From Nemophila menziesii (taxonomy: Eukaryota; Streptophyta; Magnoliopsida; Boraginales; Hydrophyllaceae): DNA of 64,000 bases. The DNA is taken from positions 59,574,154-59,638,153 of the forward strand of contig JARWIR010000002.1 in NCBI GenBank assembly GCA_029959085.1, given 5' to 3'. A model generated the notes under the pieces. It saw only the letters and a program-made list of their open reading frames with translations. It was not told where the DNA came from and did not search any database. Positions 38,086-53,195 of this stretch are shown in pieces; positions within the stretch are counted from its first letter, which is position 1, and the number at the start of each line of letters is the position of its first letter. The position numbers and the translations under genes are program-made.

Positions 38086-39964
38086 TACCAAAATACTCTG
38101 GTTGGTACCAAACAACATAGAATATTGTAACATTTTTTTAATATTTTACTTTCTCAATTTATCGAATCTAAAGATTAGAAGTTTGTAAATAGAATGTGTA
38201 CTTACTTATAGACTAAAGAGTAGCTTATTATTTTGTTTCTTAACTTTCCCACATATATGAATCATAAATTTATTTTTGACTATTTTCTTTTTATATAAGT
38301 CAAGTATTTTGAAATGTATGGTTGAAAAAAATATCATTTTCCCTATATTCAACATACCAATAACATTTTTTTATAGAGTATGATTTCTATTTCCAATAAC
38401 TAATAGAATTTTATTTTACTAATAGAGATATTTTTTTTCAGGTCGTGTTAGTGATTGATTAGTACCAAATTTAAAATATTTTCAATATTGTTTAGATTTG
38501 TCATACCGTGGTTTCCCAAACTACTTGGTGATAGTTTATCTCTTTGAAAATGTTTCAATAATAAATATTTTGTACTGCTTACAATTGAAAGATATTTGTT
38601 GTTATTGTGTTGTTTTATTTTTGTGAAGACGTGTGTTGTTTTTGTTAGAATATCAGTGACTTTAAAATGTTAATTTATAAATAGTTTATAATATTATTGA
38701 TATGATAATTGGTTTAGCCCTACTCTTTATATTTCTATAATCATAAAAAATTAATTGTCATGATGTACAATTACATTAACATTGACAATAGATTGATTTT
38801 AATGATACTTTTAATCATTCCTATAAAATTATAGAACACTTTTATCAATTGTAAATTTATAATCTATTCAAATTACACGTTGTTGTTGTTTTCTTATTGT
38901 TTATAAATTTAAATTTGAATTTTAAATTTTAAATCCTGATTTAAAGATTAAAAAAATTCATAATGCCAAATCATTCTACCAATTAGGGTAATTGTTTTAG
39001 AAAGATGGAGTAACGAATGTAAAAACATGTTGTTAGGTATTTTTCAAATTTGAGAGGAAATAAATGGACTATAAAGCAATAATGAACACTTGAAATTCTT
39101 AACTTAATGCATCTAGGGATTTATTTTGTAAAATGATATAAAAATATAAGAATAACTAGATCACTACAAGGACTACATCACATGTATTTAGAGTTTTAGA
39201 TAAAAAATAAATATTACGATATATCCTATAATTCCTAATGTAAGGGTAACATATCACCCCATATCTTAAAAAAATCAACGTTGTTGTTATTGTTTAGTGA
39301 TATAATCTTGTGAAACATTAAGATTTTTCGTAATAAGAGAAAGTAATATTGTAAATTTTTACAAGTTTATCTTTTAAATAAAATTACAAAATATACTATT
39401 TAAAGAATAAATGTTGTTGCTAATGAAAATTGAGATAGACGACATAAAGGACGCACATAAGTCGTGAATGGGCTGTCTCTAGCGACAACGCACATGTATT
39501 CTTGCTATGTCTCGTAGCTAGAACAACACGTGGTATTTTCCTTTTTTTGATTGATTAATTTTATGTTGAAAATGAATATTTTCCATGTTTAAGTGATGTT
39601 GTACTATTCTTGTGGACGATTCTTTACCAATTCTAAAATCAATTGGACTCCTCTCATGATAGAAGTATGATTCACATCGGTTTATGTACAGTACAATGAA
39701 ATATGAAATAGATAATATGAGAAATTTGAATATTTTTGATAAAAAGATGGATAAAGGCAGAGACATTGTTTGGGAGAGGCTATGGTTTTGTTCTTAGAAC
39801 TTATGTTTACATTGTAAATCTAATAAATTTAATATAGATTTTCTATAGTGTAAAAATTGAGCCCAATATGAAATTATGAGGTCTAAATTAAGCCCAGCTT
39901 GAGATTAAAAGAAAGCTCAATGTAGTATTACTAATACTACTTGAAACAATTGGGTCTCATAGTC
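38086..39964. repeat. Satellite unit 20 (S type, 7-bp deletion)
   Basis: First unit of the all-S domain. Deletion at 38508/38509. Its 3' edge is truncated by the 19-bp junction deletion (39964/39965). ORF 39518-39766. Private changes: aatcataaa near 38262, atcattcc near 38815 and gtacagtac near 39687. Confidence 0.93.
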
Positions 39965-41843
39965 TGGTTGTAACCGAACAACATAGAATATTGTAACATT
40001 TTTTAAATATTTTACTATCTCAATTAATCGAATCTAAAGATTAGAAGTTTGTAAATAGAATGTGCACTTACTTATTGACTAAAGAGTAGCTTATTATTTT
40101 GTTTCTTAACTTTCCCACATATATGAATGATAAATTTATTTTTGACTTTTTTCTTTTTATATAAGTCAAGTATTTTGAAATGTATGGTTGAAAAAAATAT
40201 CATTTTCCCTATATTCAACATACCAATAACATTTTTTTATAGAGTATGATTTCTATTTCCAATAACTAATAGAATTTTATTTTACTAATAGAGATATTTT
40301 TTTTCAGGTCGTGTTAGTGATTGATTAGTACCAAATTTAAAATATTTTCAATATTGTTTAGATTTGTCATACCGATTAACGTGGTTTCCCAAACTACTTG
40401 GTGATAGTTTATCTCTTTGAAAATGTTTCAATAATAAATATTTTGTATTGCTTACAATTGAAAGATATTTGTTGTTATTGTGTTGTTTTATTTTTGTGAA
40501 GACGTGTGTTGTTTTTGTTAGAATATCAGTGACTTTAAAATGTTAATTTATAAATAGTTTATAATATTATTGATATGATAATTGGTTTAGCCCTACTCTT
40601 TATATTTCTATAATCATAAAAAATTAATTGTCATGATGTACAATTACATTTACATTGACAATAGATTGATTTTAATGATACTTTTAATCATTTCTATAAA
40701 ATTATAGAACACTTTTATCAATTGTAAATTTATAATCTATTCAAATTACACGTTGTTGTTGTTTTCTTATTGTTTATAAATTTAAATTTGAATTTTAAAT
40801 TTTAAATCATGATTTAAAGATTAAAAAAATTCATAATGCCAAATCATTCTACCAATTAGGGTAATTGTTTTAGAAAGATGGAGTAACGAATGTAAAAACA
40901 TGTTGTTAGGTATTTTTCAAATTTGAGAGGAAATAAATGGACTATAAAGCAATAATGAACACTTGAAATTCTTAACTTAATGCATCTAGGGATTTATTTT
41001 GTAAAATGATATAAAAATATAAGAATAACTAGATCACTACAAGGACTACATCACATGTATTTAGAGTTTTAGATAAAAAATAAATATTACGATATATCCT
41101 ATAATTCCTAATGTAAGGGTAACATATCACCCCATATCTTAAAAAAATCAACGTTGTTGTTATTGTTTAGTGATCTAATCTTGTGAAACATTAAGATTTT
41201 TCGTAATAAGAGAAAGTAATATTGTAAATTTTTACAAGTTTATCTTTTAAATAAAATTACAAAATATACTATTTAAAGAATAAATGTTGTTGCTAATGAA
41301 AATTGAGATAGACGACATAAAGGACGCACATAAGTCGTGAATGGGCTGTCTCTAGCGACAACGCACATGTATTCTTGCTATGTCTCGTAGCTAGAACAAC
41401 ACGTGGTATTTTCCTTTTTTTGATTGATTAATTTTATGTTGAAAATGAATATTTTCCATGTTTAAGTGATGTTGTACTATTCTTGTGGACGATTCTTTAC
41501 CAATTCTAAAATCAATTGGACTCCTCTCATGATAGAAGTATGATTCACATCGGTTTATGTACAATACAATGAAATATGAAATAGATAATATGAGAAATTT
41601 GAATATTTTTGATAAAAAGATGGATAAAGGCAGAGACATTGTTTGGGAGAGGCTATGGTTTTGTTCTTAGAACTTATGTTTACATTGTAAATCTAATAAA
41701 TTTAATATAGATTTTCTATAGTGTAAAAATTGAGCCCAATATGAAATTATGAGGTCTAAATTAAGCCCAGCTTGAGATTAAAAGAAAGCTCAATGTAGTA
41801 TTACTAATACTACTTGAAACAATTGGGTCTCATAGTCAGATTT
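39965..41843. repeat. Satellite unit 21 (S type, truncated start)
   Basis: Unit lacking its first bases: catagtc joins tggttgtaacc directly, without agattttaccaaaatgctc. Private changes: cattTacattg near 40650 and aatcatgat near 40806. ORF 41391-41639. Confidence 0.93.
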
Positions 41844-43735
41844 TACCAAAATGCTCTGGTTGTAACCGAACAACATAGAATATTGTAACATTTTTTAAAT
41901 ATTTTACTATCTCAATTAATCGAATCTAAAGATTAGAAGTTTGTAAATAGAATGTGCACTTACTTATTGACTAAAGAGTAGCTTATTATTTTGTTTTTTA
42001 ACTTTCCCACATATATGAATGATAAATTTATTTTTGACTTTTTTCTTTTTATATAAGTCAAGTATTTTGAAATGTATGGTTGAAAAAAATATCATTTTCC
42101 CTATATTCAACATACCAATAACATTTTTTTATAGAGTATGCTTTCTATTTCCAATAACTAATAGAATTTTATTTTACTAACAGAGATATTTTTTTTCAGG
42201 TCGTGTTAGTGATTGATTAGTACCAAATTTAAAATATTTTCAATATTGTTTAGATTTGTCATACCGATTAACGTGGTTTCCCAAACTACTTGGTGATAGT
42301 TTATCTCTTTGAAAATGTTTCAATAATAAATATTTTGTATTGCTTACAATTGAAAGATATTTGTTGTTATTGTGTTGTTTTATTTTTGTGAAGACGTGTG
42401 TTGTTTTTGTTAGAATATCAGTGACTTTAAAATGTTAATTTATAAATAGTTTATAATATTATTGATATGATAATTGGTTTAGCCCTACTCTTTATATTTC
42501 TATAATCATAAAAAATTAATTGTCATGATGTACAATTACATTAACATTGACAATAGATTGATTTTAATGATACTTTTAATCATTTCTATAAAATTATAGA
42601 ACACTTTTATCAATTGTAAATTTATAATCTATTCAAATTACACGTTGTTGTTGTTTTCTTATTGTTTATAAATTTAAATTTGAATTTTAAATTTTAAATC
42701 CTGATTTAAAGATTAAAAAAATTCATAATGCCAAATCATTCTACCAATTAGGGTAATTGTTTTAGAAAGATGGAGTAACGAATGTAAAAACATGTTGTTA
42801 GGTATTTTTCAAATTTGAGAGGAAATAAATGGACTATAAAGCAATAATGAACACTTGAAATTCTTAACTTAATGCATCTAGGGATTTATTTTGTAAAATG
42901 ATATAAAAATATAAGAATAACTAGATCACTACAAGGACTACATCACATGTATTTAGAGTTTTAGATAAAAAATAAATATTACGATATATCCTATAATTCC
43001 TAATGTAAGGGTAACATATCACCCCATATCTTAAAAAAATCAACGTTGTTGTTATTGTTTAGTGATCTAATCTTGTGAAACATTAAGATTTTTCGTAATA
43101 AGAGAAAGTAATATTGTAAATTTTTACAAGTTTATCTTTTAAATAAAATTACAAAATATACTATTTAAAGAATAAATGTTGTTGCTAATGAAAATTGAGA
43201 TAGACGACATAAAGGACGCACATAAGTCGTGAATGGGCTGTCTCTAGCGACAACGCACATGTATTCTTGCTATGTCTCGTAGCTAGAACAACACGTGGTA
43301 TTTTCCTTTTTTTGATTGATTAATTTTATGTTGAAAATGAATATTTTCCATGTTTAAGTGATGTTGTACTATTCTTGTGGACGATTCTTTACCAATTCTA
43401 AAATCAATTGGACTCCTCTCATGATAGAAGTATGATTCACATCGGTTTATGTACAATACAATGAAATATGAAATAGATAATATGAGAAATTTGAATATTT
43501 TTGATAAAAAGATGGATAAAGGCAGAGACATTGTTTGGGAGAGGCTATGATTTTGTTCTTAGAACTTATGTTTACATTGTAAATCTAATAAATTTAAAAT
43601 AGATTTTCTATAGTGTAAAAATTGAGCCCAATATGAAATTATGAGGTCTAAATTAAGCCCAGCTTGAGATTAAAAGAAAGCTCAATGTAGTATTACTAAT
43701 ACTACTTGAAACAATTGGGTCTCAAAGTCAGATTT
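41844..43735. repeat. Satellite unit 22 (S type)
   Basis: 1,892-bp unit with several private changes: tgttttttaac near 41995, gtatgcttt near 42137, ctaacagag near 42178, ggctatgatt near 43546, tttaaaatag near 43593 and ctcaaagtc near 43722. ORF 43283-43531. Confidence 0.95.
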
Positions 43736-45627
43736 TACCAAAATGCTCTGGTTGTAACCGAACAACATAGAATATTGTAACATTTTTTAAATATTTTACT
43801 ATCTCAATTAATCGAATCTAAAGATTAGAAGTTTGTAAATAGAATGTGCACTTACTTATTGACTAAAGAGTAGCTTATTATTTTGTTTCTTAACTTTCCC
43901 ACATATATGAATGATAAATTTATTTTTGACTTTTTTCTTTTTATATAAGTCAAGTATTTTGAAATGTATGGTTGAAAAAAATATCATTTTCCCTATATTC
44001 AACATACCAATAACATTTTTTTATAGAGTATGATTTCTATTTCCAATAACTAATAGAATTTTATTTTACTAATAGAGATATTTTTTTTCAGGTCGTGTTA
44101 GTGATTGATTAGTACCAAATTTAAAATATTTTCAATATTGTTTAGATTTGTCATACCGATTAACGTGGTTTCCCAAACTACTTGGTGATAGTTTATCTCT
44201 TTGAAAATGTTTCAATAATAAATATTTTGTATTGCTTACAATTGAAAGATATTTGTTGTTATTGTGTTGTTTTATTTTTGTGAAGACGTGTGTTGTTTTT
44301 GTTAGAATATCAGTGACTTTAAAATGTTAATTTATAAATAGTTTATAATATTATTGATATGATAATTGGTTTAGCCCTACTCTTTATATTTCTATAATCA
44401 TAAAAAATTAATTGTCATGATGTACAATTACATTAACATTGACAATAGATTGATTTTAATGATACTTTTAATCATTTCTATAAAATTATAGAACACTTTT
44501 ATCAATTGTAAATTTATAATCTATTCAAATTACACGTTGTTGTTGTTTTCTTATTGTTTATAAATTTAAATTTGAATTTTAAATTTTAAATCCTGATTTA
44601 AAGATTAAAAAAATTCATAATGCCAAATCATTCTACCAATTAGGGTAATTGTTTTAGAAAGATGGAGTAACGAATGTAAAAACATGTTGTTAGGTATTTT
44701 TCAAATTTGAGAGGAAATAAATGGACTATAAAGCAATAATGAACACTTGAAATTCTTAACTTAATGCATCTAGGGATTTATTTTGTAAAATGATATAAAA
44801 ATATAAGAATAACTAGATCACTACAAGGACTACATCACATGTATTTAGAGTTTTAGATAAAAAATAAATATTACGATATATCCTATAATTCCTAATGTAA
44901 GGGTAACATATCACCCCATATCTTAAAAAAATCAACGTTGTTGTTATTGTTTAGTGATCTAATCTTGTGAAACATTAAGATTTTTCGTAATAAGAGAAAG
45001 TAATATTGTAAATTTTTACAAGTTTATCTTTTAAATAAAATTACAAAATATACTATTTAAAGAATAAATGTTGTTGCTAATGAAAATTGAGATAGACGAC
45101 ATAAAGGACGCACATAAGTCGTGAATGGGCTGTCTCTAGCGACAACGCACATGTATTCTTGCTATGTCTCGTAGCTAGAACAACACGTGGTATTTTCCTT
45201 TTTTTGATTGATTAATTTTAGGTTGAAAATGAATATTTTCCATGTTTAAGTGATGTTGTAATATTCTTGTGGACGATTCTTTACCAATTCTAAAATCAAT
45301 TGGACTCCTCTCATGATAGAAGTATGATTCACATCGGTTTATGTACAATACAATGAAATATGAAATAGATAATATGAGAAATTTGAATATTTTTGATAAA
45401 AAGATGGATAAAGGCAGAGACATTGTTTGGGAGAGGCTATGGTTTTGTTCTTAGAACTTATGTTTACATTGTAAATCTAATAAATTTAATATAGATTTTC
45501 TATAGTGTAAAAATTGAGCCCAATATGAAATTATGAGGTCTAAATTAAGCCCAGCTTGAGATTAAAAGAAAGCTCAATGTAGTATTACTAATACTACTTG
45601 AAACAATTGGGTCTCATAGTCAGATTT
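43736..45627. repeat. Satellite unit 23 (S type)
   Basis: 1,892-bp unit. From here on the ORF carries tgtaatatt (L for V in the RIVQ motif). Its tttaggttg variant (G at 45221; P for H in the ORF) recurs in unit 24. ORF 45175-45423. Confidence 0.95.
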
Positions 45628-47519
45628 TACCAAAATGCTCTGGTTGTAACCGAACAACATAGAATATTGTAACATTTTTTAAATATTTTACTATCTCAAT
45701 TAATCGAATCTAAAGATTAGAAGTTTGTAAATAGAATGTGCACTTACTTATTGACTAAAGAGTAGCTTATTATTTTGTTTCTTAACTTTCCCACATATAT
45801 GAATGATAAATTTATTTTTGACTTTTTTCTTTTTATATAAGTCAAGTATTTTGAAATGTATGGTTGAAAAAAATATCATTTTCCCTATATTCAACATACC
45901 AATAACATTTTTTTATAGAGTATGATTTCTATTTCCAATAACTAATAGAATTTTATTTTACTAATAGAGATACTTTTTTTCAAGCCGTGTTAGTGATTGA
46001 TTAGTACCAAATTTAAAATATTTTCAATATTGTTTAGATTTGTCATACCGATTAACATGGTTTCCCAAACTACTTGGTGATAGTTTATCTCTTTGAAAAT
46101 GTTTCAATAATAAATATTTTGTATTGCTTACAATTGAAAGATATTTGTTGTTATTGTATTGTTTTATTTTTGTGAAGACGTGTGTTGTTTTTGTTAGAAT
46201 ATCAGTGACTTTAAGTTGTTAATTTATAAATAGTTTATAATATTATTGATATGATAATTGGTTTAGCCTACTCTTTATATTTCTATATTCATAAAAAATT
46301 AATTGTCATGATGTACAATTACATAAATATTGACAATAGATTGATTTTAATGATACTTTTAGTCATTTCTATAAAATTATAAAACACTTTTATCAATTGT
46401 AAATTTATAATCTATTCAAATTATACGTTGTTGTTGTTTTTTTATTGTTTATAAATTTAAATTTGAATTTTAAATTTTAAATCCTGATTTAAAGATTAAA
46501 AAAATTCATAATGCCAAATCATTCTACCAATTAGAGTAATTGTTTTAGAAAGGATGAGTAACGAATGTAAAAACATGTTGTTAGGTATTTTTCAAATTTG
46601 AGAGGAAATAAATGGACTATAAAGCAATAATGAACACTTGAAATTCTTAACTTAATGCATCTAGGGATTTATTTTGTAAAATGATATAAAAATATAAGAA
46701 TAACTAGATCACTACAAGGACTACATCACATGTATTTAGAGTTTTAGATAAAAAAATAAATATTACGATATATCCTATAATTCCTAATGTAAGGGTAACA
46801 TATCACCCCATATCTTAAAAAAATCAACGTTGTTGTTATTGTTTAGTGATCTAATCTTGTGAAACATTAAGATTTTTCGTAATAAGAGAAAGTAATATTG
46901 TAAATTTTTACAAGTTTATCTTTTAAATAAAATTACAAAATATACTATTTAAAGAATAAATGTTGTTGCTAATGAAAATTGAGATAGACGACATAAAGGA
47001 CGCACATAAGTCGTGAATGGGCTGTCTCTAGCGACAACGCACATGTATTCTTGCTATGTCTCGTAGCTAGAACAACACGTGGTATTTTCCTTTTTTTGAT
47101 TGATTAATTTTAGGTTGAAAATGAATATTTTCCATGTTTAAGTGATGTTGTAATATTCTTGTGGACGATTCTTTACCAATTCTAAAATCAATTGGACTCC
47201 TCTCATGATAGAAGTATGATTCACATCGGTTTATGTACAATACAATGAAATATGAAATAGATAATATGAGAAATTTGAATATTTTTGATAAAAAGATGGA
47301 TAAAGGCAGAGACATTGTTTGGGAGAGGCTATGGTTTTGTTCTTAGAACTTATGTTTACATTGTAAATCTAATAAATTTAATATAGATTTTCTATAGTGT
47401 AAAAATTGAGCCCAATATGAAATTATGAGGTCTAAATTAAGCCCAGCTTGAGATTAAAAGAAAGCTCAATGTAGTATTACTAATACTACTTGAAACAATT
47501 GGGTCTCATAGTCAGATTT
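45628..47519. repeat. Satellite unit 24 (S type)
   Basis: 1,892-bp unit. First of the aaaggatgag / tttttagtcatt / attatacg subtype. gatactttt (about 45969) and ttagagtaa (46531) recur in unit 25. ORF 47067-47315. Confidence 0.95.
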
Positions 47520-49411
47520 TACCAAAATGCTCTGGTTGTAACCGAACAACATAGAATATTGTAACATTTTTTAAATATTTTACTATCTCAATTAATCGAA
47601 TCTAAAGATTAGAAGTTTGTAAATAGAATGTGCACTTACTTATTGACTAAAGAGTAGCTTATTATTTTGTTTCTTAACTTTCCCACATATATGAATGATA
47701 AATTTATTTTTGACTTTTTTCTTTTTATATAAGTCAAGTATTTTGAAATGTATGGTTGAAAAAAATATCATTTTCCCTATATTCAACATACCAATAACAT
47801 TTTTTTATAGAGTATGATTTCTATTTCCAATAACTAATAGAATTTTATTTTACTAATAGAGATACTTTTTTTCAAGCCGTGTTAGTGATTGATTAGTACC
47901 AAATTTAAAATATTTTCAATATTGTTTAGATTTGTCATACCGATTAACATGGTTTCCCAAACTACTTGGTGATAGTTTATCTCTTTGAAAATGTTTCAAT
48001 AATAAATATTTTGTATTGCTTACAATTGAAAGATATTTGTTGTTATTGTATTGTTTTATTTTTGTGAAGACGTGTGTTGTTTTTGTTAGAATATCAGTGA
48101 CTTTAAGTTGTTAATTTATAAATAGTTTATAATATTATTGATATGATAATTGGTTTAGCCTACTCTTTATATTTCTATATTCATAAAAAATTAATTGTCA
48201 TGATGTACAATTACATAAATATTGACAATAGATTGATTTTAATGATACTTTTAGTCATTTCTATAAAATTATAAAACACTTTTATCAATTGTAAATTTAT
48301 AATCTATTCAAATTATACGTTGTTGTTGTTTTTTTATTGTTTATAAATTTAAATTTGAATTTTAAATTTTAAATCCTGATTTAAAGATTAAAAAAATTCA
48401 TAATGCCAAATCATTCTACCAATTAGAGTAATTGTTTTAGAAAGGATGAGTAACGAATGTAAAAACATGTTGTTAGGTATTTTTCAAATTTGAGAGGAAA
48501 TAAATGGACTATAAAGCAATAATGAACACTTGAAATTCTTAACTTAATGCATCTAGGGATTTATTTTGTAAAATGATATAAAAATATAAGAATAACTAGA
48601 TCACTACAAGGACTACATCACATGTATTTAGAGTTTTAGATAAAAAAATAAATATTACGATATATCCTATAATTCCTAATGTAAGGGTAACATATCACCC
48701 CATATCTTAAAAAAATCAACGTTGTTGTTATTGTTTAGTGATCTAATCTTGTGAAACATTAAGATTTTTCGTAATAAGAGAAAGTAATATTGTAAATTTT
48801 TACAAGTTTATCTTTTAAATAAAATTACAAAATATACTATTTAAAGAATAAATGTTGTTGCTAATGAAAATTGAGATAGACGACATAAAGGACGCACATA
48901 AGTCGTGAATGGGCTGTCTCTAGCGACAACACACATGTATTCTTGCTATGTCTCGTAGCTAGAACAACACGTGGTATTTTCCTTTTTTTGATTGATTAAT
49001 TTTATGTTGAAAATGAATATTTTCCATGTTTAAGTGATGTTGTAATATTCTTGTGGACGATTCTTTACCAATTCTAAAATCAATTGGACTCCTCTCATGA
49101 TAGAAGTATGATTCACATCGGTTTATGTACAATACAATGAAATATGAAATAGATAATATGAGAAATTTGAATATTTTTGATAAAAAGATGGATAAAGGCA
49201 GAGACATTGTTTGGGAGAGGCTATGGTTTTGTTCTTAGAACTTATGTTTACATTGTAAATCTAATAAATTTAATATAGATTTTCTATAGTGTAAAAATTG
49301 AGCCCAATATGAAATTATGAGGTCTAAATTAAGCCCAGCTTGAGATTAAAAGAAAGCTCAATGTAGTATTACTAATACTACTTGAAACAATTGGGTCTCA
49401 TAGTCAGATTT
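47520..49411. repeat. Satellite unit 25 (S type)
   Basis: 1,892-bp near copy of unit 24, with private gacaacacacatg near 48925. ORF 48959-49207. Confidence 0.95.
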
Positions 49412-51303
49412 TACCAAAATGCTCTGGTTGTAACCGAACAACATAGAATATTGTAACATTTTTTAAATATTTTACTATCTCAATTAATCGAATCTAAAGA
49501 TTAGAAGTTTGTAAATAGAATGTGCACTTACTTATTGACTAAAGAGTAGCTTATTATTTTGTTTCTTAACTTTCCCACATATATGAATGATAAATTTATT
49601 TTTGACTTTTTTCTTTTTATATAAGTCAAGTATTTTGAAATGTATGGTTGAAAAAAATATCATTTTCCCTATATTCAACATACCAATAACATTTTTTTAT
49701 AGAGTATGATTTCTAATTCCAATAACTAATAGAATTTTATTTTACTAATAGAGATATTTTTTTTCAAGCCGTGTTAGTGATTGATTAGTACCAAATTTAA
49801 AATATTTTCAATATTGTTTAGATTTGTCATACTGATTAACATGGTTTCCCAAACTACTTGGTGATAGTTTATCTCTTTGAAAATGTTTCAATAATAAATA
49901 TTTTGTATTGCTTACAATTGAAAGATATTTGTTGTTATTGTATTGTTTTATTTTTGTGAAGACGTGTGTTGTTTTTGTTAGAATATCAGTGACTTTAAGT
50001 TGTTAATTTATAAATAGTTTATAATATTATTGATATGATAATTGGTTTAGCCTACTCTTTATATTTCTATATTCATAAAAAATTAATTGTCATGATGTAC
50101 AATTACATAAATATTGACAATAGATTGATTTTAATGATACTTTTAGTCATTTCTATAAAATTATAAAACACTTTTATCAATTGTAAATTTATAATCTATT
50201 CAAATTATACGTTGTTGTTGTTTTTTTATTGTTTATAAATTTAAATTTGAATTTTAAATTTTAAATCCTGATTTAAAGATTAAAAAAATTCATAATGCCA
50301 AATCATTCTACCAATTAGGGTAATTGTTTTAGAAAGGATGAGTAACGAATGTAAAAACATGTTGTTAGGTATTTTTCAAATTTGAGAGGAAATAAATGGA
50401 CTATAAAGCAATAATGAACACTTGAAATTCTTAACTTAATGCATCTAGGGATTTATTTTGTAAAATGATATAAAAATATAAGAATAACTAGATCACTACA
50501 AGGACTACATCACATGTATTTAGAGTTTTAGATAAAAAAATAAATATTACGATATATCCTATAATTCCTAATGTAAGGGTAACATATCACCCCATATCTT
50601 AAAAAAATCAACGTTGTTGTTATTGTTTAGTGATCTAATCTTGTGAAACATTAAGATTTTTCGTAATAAGAGAAAGTAATATTGTAAATTTTTACAAGTT
50701 TATCTTTTAAATAAAATTACAAAATATACTATTTAAAGAATAAATGTTGTTGCTAATGAAAATTGAGATAGACGACATAAAGGACGCACATAAGTCGTGA
50801 ATGGGCTGTCTCTAGCGACAACGCACATGTATTCTTGCTATGTCTCGTAGCTAGAACAACACGTGGTATTTTCCTTTTTTTGATTGATTAATTTTATGTT
50901 GAAAATGAATATTTTCCATGTTTAAGTGATGTTGTAATATTCTTGTGGACGATTCTTTACCAATTCTAAAATCAATTGGACTCCTCTCATGATAGAAGTA
51001 TGATTCACATCGGTTTATGTACAATACAATGAAATATGAAATAGATAATATGAGAAATTTGAATATTTTTGATAAAAAGATGGATAAAGGCAGAGACATT
51101 GTTTGGGAGAGGCTATGGTTTTGTTCTTAGAACTTATGTTTACATTGTAAATCTAATAAATTTAATATAGATTTTCTATAGTGTAAAAATTGAGCCTAAT
51201 ATGAAATTATGAGGTCTAAATTAAGCCCAGCTTGAGATTAAAAGAAAGCTCAATGTAGTATTACTAATACTACTTGAAACAATTGGGTCTCATAGTCAGA
51301 TTT
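49412..51303. repeat. Satellite unit 26 (S type)
   Basis: 1,892-bp unit. ttctaattcc (49711), catactgatt (about 49828) and tgagcctaat (51191) are shared only with unit 27. The last removes one TGGGCT motif. ORF 50851-51099. Confidence 0.95.
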
Positions 51304-53195
51304 TACCAAAATGCTCTGGTTGTAACCGAACAACATAGAATATTGTAACATTTTTTAAATATTTTACTATCTCAATTAATCGAATCTAAAGATTAGAAGT
51401 TTGTAAATAGAATGTGCACTTACTTATTGACTAAAGAGTAGCTTATTATTTTGTTTCTTAACTTTCCCACATATATGAATGATAAATTTATTTTTGACTT
51501 TTTTCTTTTTATATAAGTCAAGTATTTTGAAATGTATGGTTGAAAAAAATATCATTTTCCCTATATTCAACATACCAATAACATTTTTTTATAGAGTATG
51601 ATTTCTAATTCCAATAACTAATAGAATTTTATTTTACTAATAGAGATATTTTTTTTCAAGCCGTGTTAGTGATTGATTAGTACCAAATTTAAAATATTTT
51701 CAATATTGTTTAGATTTGTCATACTGATTAACATGGTTTCCCAAACTACTTGGTGATAGTTTATCTCTTTGAAAATGTTTCAATAATAAATATTTTGTAT
51801 TGCTTACAATTGAAAGATATTTGTTGTTATTGTATTGTTTTATTTTTGTGAAGACGTGTGTTGTTTTTGTTAGAATATCAGTGACTTTAAGTTGTTAATT
51901 TATAAATAGTTTATAATATTATTGATATGATAATTGGTTTAGCCTACTCTTTATATTTCTATATTCATAAAAAATTAATTGTCATGATGTACAATTACAT
52001 AAATATTGACAATAGATTGATTTTAATGATACTTTTAGTCATTTCTATAAAATTATAAAACACTTTTATCAATTGTAAATTTATAATCTATTCAAATTAT
52101 ACGTTGTTGTTGTTTTTTTATTGTTTATAAATTTAAATTTGAATTTTAAATTTTAAATCCTGATTTAAAGATTAAAAAAATTCATAATGCCAAATCATTC
52201 TACCAATTAGGGTAATTGTTTTAGAAAGGATGAGTAACGAATGTAAAAACATGTTGTTAGGTATTTTTCAAATTTGAGAGGAAATAAATGGACTATAAAG
52301 CAATAATGAACACTTGAAATTCTTAACTTAATGCATCTAGGGATTTATTTTGTAAAATGATATAAAAATATAAGAATAACTAGATCACTACAAGGACTAC
52401 ATCACATGTATTTAGAGTTTTAGATAAAAAAATAAATATTACGATATATCCTATAATTCCTAATGTAAGGGTAACATATCACCCCATATCTTAAAAAAAT
52501 CAACGTTGTTGTTATTGTTTAGTGATCTAATCTTGTGAAACATTAAGATTTTTCGTAATAAGAGAAAGTAATATTGTAAATTTTTACAAGTTTATCTTTT
52601 AAATAAAATTACAAAATATACTATTTAAAGAATAAATGTTGTTGCTAATGAAAATTGAGATAGACGACATAAAGGACGCACATAAGTCGTGAATGGGCTG
52701 TCTCTAGCGACAACGCACATGTATTCTTGCTATGTCTCGTAGCTAGAACAACACGTGGTATTTTCCTTTTTTTGATTGATTAATTTTATGTTGAAAATGA
52801 ATATTTTCCATGTTTAAGTGATGTTGTAATATTCTTGTGGACGATTCTTTACCAATTCTAAAATCAATTGGACTCCTCTCATGATAGAAGTATGATTCAC
52901 ATCGGTTTATGTACAATACAATGAAATATGAAATAGATAATATGAGAAATTTGAATATTTTTGATAAAAAGATGGATAAAGGCAGAGACATTGTTTGGGA
53001 GAGGCTATGGTTTTGTTCTTAGAACTTATGTTTACATTGTAAATCTAATAAATTTAATATAGATTTTCTATAGTGTAAAAATTGAGCCTAATATGAAATT
53101 ATGAGGTCTAAATTAAGCCCAGCTTGAGATTAAAAGAAAGCTCAATGTAGTATTACTAATACTACTTGAAACAATTGGGTCTCATAGTCAGATTT
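51304..53195. repeat. Satellite unit 27 (S type)
   Basis: 1,892-bp near-identical copy of unit 26. ORF 52743-52991. Confidence 0.95.
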
